Position numbers and translations under genes: made by a program. Below the pieces are notes generated by a model. That model searched no databases, had not been told where the DNA came from, and saw only the letters and a list, made by a program, of their open reading frames with translations. Below are positions 58,097-64,000 of a DNA stretch of 64,000 nt, one piece after another. Each line of letters opens with the position of its first letter. Position 1 is the stretch's first letter. The stretch comes from Alopecurus myosuroides (taxonomy: Eukaryota > Streptophyta > Magnoliopsida > Poales > Poaceae), in assembly GCA_028641055.1 (NCBI GenBank), contig CM054060.1:310854949-310918948 (forward strand), read 5' to 3'.

Positions 58097-61000
58097 TGTC
58101 GCACTCGGACTTCTAGAGGATACTCGCAGTTCCGTTGAACAGTAGTGGATTGGATTACGGGGCTTACCGGCACCCGCATCTCCTACGAGTAGGCCAACAC
58201 ACGTATGTGTGACAACCAACCCCTATCTGTTCATCGTCTACGTAAACCATCCCATAGAAATCAGGATATTACCATTGACGTACTTCATAGCATACACACA
58301 TGGTGCGTCAACGGCGTTGCACAAAATGATAGCACAACATATCTCTAAGACACAAAAGATGGAAATAAGTTGCAAATGGCTCTCACTAGAGTAGAGATAG
58401 CAAATACAATCATCCAGAGGACACATGTCCCAACATATCATCATTACATCACAGCGGAAGCATTCAACAGGTCTGAGTACAGACAAATCCAAATAGGCTT
58501 AGGAAGCCGGAAACGAAAAGACGGAGCCCATCCACGAAGTCTCGGATCCTGCCCGGGTCCGCTATCTACTCGTCAACAGCCTCGTCGTGCTCCACGTAGT
58601 AGCCACCATGGGGATCCTCGGAATCGTAGTCTGCGGAAACCACATCCCCAAAGGGGTCAGTACATAAACGTACTGGCAAGCAAGACTCACAGTTCACCAA
58701 AGTGTAACCCGTCAACACCAAGCACAGATGCTTTGGGTTCAACGGAAGAAAGGGGATACAAAAGATGCTGCAACTGGCTGCTCTAACCAACTACAGAGTT
58801 ACTACCACTTCCGGCTAACAGAAAGAAGATAAGATAGCGTATCGTAACCAACTACCAGCTAACTCCAAACAAACCCATCCTGGATCTCGCCCCTTATCCA
58901 AAGAAGCAATCCGAGGATAACTCACACAGTTGGATTAATGATGATGCAGGTTATTGTGTCAATAAACCTATTACTAGTCAAGTTATCATTAGATAGGTGT
59001 AAGTTGTCTGAGTACTTGTTAGCCAGTACCTTCACCAAGTCGTCACATAACCGCGGACAACACGGCTTCTCGAGAAGATTCATCCCTGCAGGGCGTGCTC
59101 CAGTACCCGTACACACTCAAGCCACCAACTAAAACTCAGGTTGGCTTGACACGACTCGAACCATCTCTACAGCCTGTCCTAGGAGCCACGGAGCTATAAG
59201 GTCCCAGCCACGCAGCCGAATACTCAGCGCAAGTGTGCAAAACTCCCGCAGGACGCAACACCCCGACAATACAGGCCTCGCCCTATATGTGTGCGTCATC
59301 ATCATCATCAGTAACCATGGGAGCGACCCATTCATGCGTATGAGCCAAATGGAACACCCGAACTAAGTGTGGCTCTTCGGACAAACTGCGGATCAGATCA
59401 AAGTCAAGGGGGGTTCCATACCACCACCCGGATGTGGTGAGCACGCTCATCATGGATCGGTAGACAAGACCCTTTTCCTAATTAGGGTCGACACTAGCAG
59501 GCCTCAAAACCACGCCGGGCCTCCTGCCGGTGCCTTATCATCAAATTATTATTACCCACAAAAATTAACAGGTTTATTGTTTAAACATCGAGCCCCAGAA
59601 CATAATAGAATATGATAACAGAAGGTAACTGACAGCAGACTCGAGCAAAACAACCCTAAGCATGCTAGTAAGACACGGGCTCAAACAAAGGGGTTATAGG
59701 AGTGGAGGTGAGGCAATATCAGGGTTAAGGGATTCATGTGATAGGTTCGGAGAACAAGCAACGATACATAGGCTAGCAGAAACAGACAACGGAAAGTATC
59801 GGTATCCAATGTTGAAAGGAACACGATGGTTCATGTGAGTGAATACTTGCCTGCAAACTCAGCAGCCTGGTACTGAGCTAGATCCTCAGAAGGGGTGTCG
59901 TAAGATCGTATGTCTCAACGTCGTCGTCTATTCGAGAAGAAGCAAACAAACACCGCAAGGAGGCAAACAATCTATAACATGGCATAGTGCACAATCATGG
60001 GATGATGCATGTCAATTTAACTGATGCACAAAAATGAACTAGTTGACATGGTAACAATATTAAATGGACCCCTATGCAATTGGGGTTGCATATGGAAAGC
60101 CCATGAATTTAGGTTGAAAAAAATTGTTTTACAACTAATCAACAGGTGAAAGTGGATTAGTATGATGCATGGGTGATGAAAACAGAAAAATAACAACAAT
60201 AGAAACAAGTTGAAATAAAGTTTAACAAATTTGGAATTTTATTTATTAAGTTATGGAATTTTGGTTACTTAAAGGTGTTACACAAGCATTTGTTGTTTTC
60301 ATCAAGTTCAATTGTTCAAAATAGATAACCAAGTTAATATTTGAATAGAGCACAAAATTTTAGGTGGATTACATGTTTCAATTATTGAAAAAGGAATTAC
60401 AATGATTTAATTATGAATTAAACAAGTTAAACATGATTTAAATGGAATTAAATCAAGTATGAATATTAATTGAATTTTATTTGTTCAAAACATTAAACCA
60501 AAATAATATTTGAATAGATTATGTTTTTCTGGTTTGAAAACATATTTTATATGTTCAATAATAATTTAATTTGAGCAAGTTATGAATTTAGCAATTTTAA
60601 ATGAATTAAACAAGGTTTAAATTATTCAAGCAATTTTTATTATTCAAATCATGAAACAAAATTTATATTTGGTTAGGTGGTTTAAAATGGCATGGAAAAC
60701 ATATTTTATTTGTGTTATTTGAATTAAGTATGATTTAGTTATGGATTTTATCAAATTTCAAATGAATTGTTTGAATTTGAAATTTGGAGGCATTTGAATT
60801 ATTCAAAACAGAAAACAAGTGTTATAAATAGGTAGATAATTAAATTTAGTGCAGTGTACATATTTTATTTTTATTATTTGGGTTTGTGAAATAAAAGTTA
60901 TTAGGGTTGTAATTCTAGGGACTATTCTGTAATTTAAAATGGACTGATAATGAAAAATAAAAGGACAGAAAAGATAAAGGCACCGAGCAGTGACCCAGAA

Positions 61001-62442
61001 TGGGCCACTGCCAGTGGGCCCATCGCCTGCGTGGCGCCTAGGTGGCCTGGATGGGGTTGACGTGGCCGCATGGGTCACCGACGCGCGGGCCCCGCAGGGT
61101 TGCGCGCAAGGGAAAAAAGGGGGAGGCAAATGCCTCCCGTGGGATTCGATCCCGGGAGCGCACCGGCGCTGAACCAGATGGGCTGTGAACGATTTGTGAC
61201 AGGTAAGGGGCAGGGGACAGGTTAACATTCAGCTAAGGAGTTTAACTGAATTTTGGTTTCAGATCGCTTCTGAAACTCACGAGCGTTGGTCGCTGGGGAC
61301 GAACGGCCTGCGGTGGCGCTAGTTCGCTGCCGCTGCGCGCGGGTGGTGGCCGTGCGAGGCTGGCTGCCGTGGGCGGTGGTCGTGCGGGCCGTGTGGTGGC
61401 CGAGAGGGAAGGAGGCGAGGGCGGTTGAGCTCACCTCGAGGGGATGGCGTGGAGGAGGAGGTCGGTGCAGGGAGGGGTGCGGCCGGCGGTGAAAATCGAG
61501 ATGGCGGCGGCGACTCGGAGGGTCTCCGGGGAAATGGAGGGGACAGCGAGGTAGAGGGGGTCGGGACCTTTCCATTCCCGGCCCTAGCTCGGCCGCTAGG
61601 GAACCGTGACGCCGGCGGCGAGCCGGAGAGGGGTGGCTGGTGGTGGCCTTCGGTGGGGGATCTCGGTACAGAACAGAGAGGAGAAAGCAGCAAGAGAGAG
61701 AGGGAGAAAAGGAGCTGCGGCGCGAGGGAGAAGGAGTGGAGGGATTAGGGCTAGGAGGGGGGGAGCTCGAGCTAGGTTATAGAGGAGGGGTGAGCTCGGA
61801 ACCGTTCCTCACCTCTGTAACACACGTGGACACCATGGATGTCGATCCGTACAGAGGTTAGGGAAGGGTGGGGGGTACGAGCCTTTAGGGGCAGGTTGGG
61901 CTGGCCCCAAATGGGCTGGTTGCCCCCTATTCCCCCTCTCCTTCTTTTTAAACTTTTCTGTTTATTTTTTTTTTTTTTTTTTTTGCAGCTTTGGAAAAGG
62001 AGAAAGAATAGATGGTTTTAGGCTAGATAAAATTTAGGGAAAAATGTATTGAGTTACTTATTATAAAAACAACATTATGCAACATTTGTTTCCCAAATAA
62101 AATTAATTGATGTTGTTGTTTGGAATAAATGATTTTAAGCAATTTTTTTTGGTATCAAAAGAATAAATGAACCTAAGCCAAAATTTCAAGTTTTTGATTC
62201 CAATTTTTGTGGAACAATTCATTTGTTTATTTTGTAGTTTTTATTTGACACGTTGTAACATAACAAGTATGAACAACAATTGAATTTTGTTTTGGAATTC
62301 AAATAGAAATCAGATGGAAACAATTGAAATCAAATGCAAAACAAATGCAACAAAAGGCAATGACTATGATGACATGATGCAAAGCAATAACAAAACAAGA
62401 AACAAACATCTAGGGGGAGATTTTCATACTTGGGATGTTACA
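58097..62442 (-). repeat. 5' LTR of the intact chromovirus (4,346 bp)
   Basis: From TGTCGCACTCGG to GGGATGTTACA, followed by TSD TAGAA. Differs from the partner by scattered substitutions, a 12-bp deletion near 61,160, a shorter G-run near 61,760 and a longer T-run near 61,965-61,984. Confidence 0.95.
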
Positions 62443-62566
62443 TAGAAGGACCCGGATCACGGCCCACGTGGTCTGGCTTGGAGGAGAAGACGGATTCCTT
62501 ACTTTCCAAGTTACTAGCTATCGTAGTCTTCTAGGTTTCCTACTCTGTATGCCCTAATCCGGCTAT

Positions 62567-62574
62567 TATATAAA
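62567..62574 (+). promoter_or_regulatory. TATA box of the Tat-like LTR
   Basis: TATATAAA followed by GCCGG, about 290 bp before the primer site, a typical LTR promoter position. The chromovirus insertion now separates it from the first 135 bp of the LTR. Confidence 0.6.
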
Positions 62575-62857
62575 GCCGGACGGGAGATGAGATAATGAGA
62601 TACACGAAGCCATAGGCCAACTCGCCGAGAAGTTGATCCTCTGCGAGTAGCTAAACCTAACCTCACATTGTAATTGTTTACACAGGCTTTAGCCCTGATT
62701 AGTGAGATTGCAGGAGTAGGAACGCCGTATTACTACGACGTACCGAACCTGGGTAAATCCTGTGTCTTTGTCACCAACGGGATCCCGTTTCCCCACGTCT
62801 CTACCCGTAGTCTCATGGCACCCCCGTCTATGAAAACTACTACGATGTCTCGACAGT

Positions 62858-62875
62858 TGGCGCCCACCGTGGGGC
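62858..62875 (+). promoter_or_regulatory. Primer-binding site of the Tat-like element
   Basis: TGGCGCCCACCGTGGGGC two bases after the LTR end at 62,855. This is the primer-site type commonly seen in plant Tat elements. Confidence 0.85.
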
Positions 62876-64000
62876 AAACGAGGTCAGGCGTTAAGTTCCG
62901 ATCTGGGATACTCGGCGGAATCGGCAGTTCCATAACTGTCGAAAGCCTCGAGTTCGACAATGACGTCGGACGCTTCCTCGACAACGGATCCTACATACCG
63001 GCGCAAAATCATCTGGTAAGTGCATGCGTGTTACCGATTGGATCTGCTAATATCTTTATCGGATTAACTGCAGATACCATGGGGTTTTGCGGTGGAAGCA
63101 AATTTATCCCACCCGCCCTGTACCCAGTCGAAGATGACTATGATCCCGGATTTTGCTCAGATCGCCGACATAAAAGTGATACACACTTTATCGGTATGGT
63201 GCAATCCGAAGTCGCCGAGAACACGGATGACGGAAATCCCGTGCAGGAGGCAGAAAGCAACACACCCACTACAGAGGTGGACGATCCAGCTTTCGCCGAA
63301 AACACGGATGAAAGTAATCCCGTGCAAGAGGCAGAAAATAGCAAACCCACTACAGAGGTGGAAGATCCGACACCCGCCAATCCAGCGATAAACTCGGAAG
63401 CTGACTCTGTGCTAGCCGCCATTGAGGCGAGATTAGAGTCAGAAACCGGATCAGATGATTTTGATTCCGAAGATGAAGACGTGGACGCCTTCGAAAGAAA
63501 AGTTAAATCTTTCCAAGAGGGATTCCATGAAGTACTAATGGCGAAACCGGCTGAAACCACGGCGTCGGCAGTCAGGAAAGCCCTAAAACCCCTCCGCCAG
63601 AGGAAGAGAGAGAAGATGGAGAAACCTCTCCGATATTTCCCAACGTCAAGGAATTGACAGAGGATGAACCTGTTAAAAAACCTCCCTCTTCCAAGAAAAA
63701 GAACAAGGCTGCTAAAAAACTCCAATACAAACTCCGGAAGAAGAAATTGGCTGATCCAGCCGATGAAAGCCCGGAAGTAGGAGATGCAAGCGGAACAAAA
63801 CCTGCGGAGAAGAAAACAAAAGAAATCCTTGTTCCGCCAATGATAGAGCAAGAAGAACAAGAATTGTTACAAACGCCAGTGGGATTACATGAACCCCCTG
63901 AAGTGCTAGAAGCCAGGAGACAAGCTCTCCAACGGCAGCAGCAACATCTATTCAGAACACCTCAAAAAAACCCAGGATGACATCAAACTCATGAAGGTAG
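62876..64000 (+). pseudogene. Tat-like gag, frameshifted, runs off the window
   Basis: An open frame runs through the LTR to 63,657, but gag cannot start before the primer site. The first in-frame Met after it is at 63,079. The protein is acidic, with a duplicated 27-residue unit (63,214-63,375), then AIEARLESETGSDDFDSEDED. Near 63,580-63,595 the sensible reading shifts by one base into the frame that continues as EDGETSPIFPNVKELTEDEP and a Lys-rich stretch, up to a stop near 63,980. A GTAAGT...CAG pair (63,016-63,073) is too short for a usual plant intron. The capsid domain would lie beyond the window. Confidence 0.65.
63214..63375 (+). repeat. Tandem 81-bp repeat (27 residues twice) in Tat-like gag
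   Basis: Units 63,214-63,294 and 63,295-63,375 encode AENTDDGNPVQEAES... and AENTDESNPVQEAEN..., both ending in TTEVxDP. In frame, acidic, diverged at several codons. Confidence 0.95.

Larger units (their letters stand above)
48728..62442 (-). mobile_element. Complete Ty3/gypsy chromovirus (Tekay-like), TSD TAGAA
   Basis: 13.7-kb element with two LTRs of about 4.35 kb, tRNA-iMet primer site (58,082-58,094), purine-rich tract beside 53,073, an intact Gag-Pol frame and perfect TAGAA duplications (48,723-48,727, 62,443-62,447). Nested inside a Tat-like LTR, so it is younger than that host. The C-terminal chromodomain and long LTRs point to the Tekay/Del branch of chromoviruses. All parts needed for self-mobilisation appear present; expression is not shown. 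Confidence 0.95.
48593..62855 (+). repeat. Tat-like LTR (543 bp) split by the intact chromovirus
   Basis: Left part 48,593-48,727 starts TGTCGGATATATACTG. Right part 62,448-62,855 ends GATGTCTCGACA. Ends are inverted TGTCG/CGACA. A primer site follows immediately and gag-like sequence after that. The five bases before the LTR are CTCAA. The second LTR lies outside the window. Confidence 0.85.

Noticed and set aside
62674..62857. Start of the Tat-like gag at 62,674
   Set aside because: This ATG lies within the LTR, upstream of the primer site at 62,858, so it cannot be the gag start even though the frame is open.
63016..63073. Intron in the Tat-like gag leader
   Set aside because: GTAAGT and CAG edges are present, but 58 nt is shorter than usual plant introns and the frame is open without splicing.

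Overview
The window looks like gene-poor, transposon-rich chromosome from a grass of the wheat/barley type (Triticeae). This is inferred from nested long-LTR Ty3/gypsy elements of the Tekay, Tat and Athila types, Stowaway/Tourist-like MITEs, CACTA termini and plant LINE fragments around one intron-containing gene. No name was checked by a database search. Nothing prokaryotic is present.

Layout. (1) 1-5,643: two direct copies of a low-copy segment (1-1,500 plus 2,520-2,566; 4,469-5,643). Copy A carries two MITEs and a 5'-truncated LINE; copy B keeps the empty sites of both MITEs. TIR-type elements lie between the copies. (2) 5,644-7,888: an antisense LINE remnant, small MITEs and unassigned sequence. 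(3) 7,889-11,760, minus strand: the only host gene recognised, 12 coding exons that join to 900 bp (299 codons plus stop). The product resembles BIN4/MIDGET, a DNA-binding partner of plant topoisomerase VI. (4) 11,761-12,880: GC-rich promoter/5' region with a divergent ORF, a T25 tract and TATCGG-rich short repeats. (5) 12,880-16,413: truncated Athila-like LTR and a broken Tat-like LTR plus gag. (6) 16,414-34,060: an LTR element interrupted 13 bp from its start by a solo LTR (16,427-17,879, TSD GTATG) and again by an 11-kb gypsy element (18,564-29,587, TSD TCAGA). That element has two LTRs of about 5.1 kb but only 832 bp between them. (7) 34,065-40,280: decayed Tat-like pol, interrupted by a CACTA-like element with TSD CTA, followed by a multi-exon antisense coiled-coil gene remnant. 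(8) 40,285-46,080: a 4.75-kb LTR with PBS and leader but no visible partner. (9) 46,085-48,420: Athila-like remnant. (10) 48,593-64,000: a Tat-like element (LTR, PBS, gag) whose LTR is split by a complete gypsy chromovirus (48,728-62,442, TSD TAGAA). That chromovirus encodes an uninterrupted 1,459-residue Gag-Pol with a C-terminal chromodomain.

How the parts relate. The intact chromovirus and the 832-bp-core element share LTR tips, PBS and remaining internal sequence. The small one looks like an internal-deletion derivative that moved using proteins from an element like the intact one. The BIN4-like gene appears undamaged between the repeat blocks.
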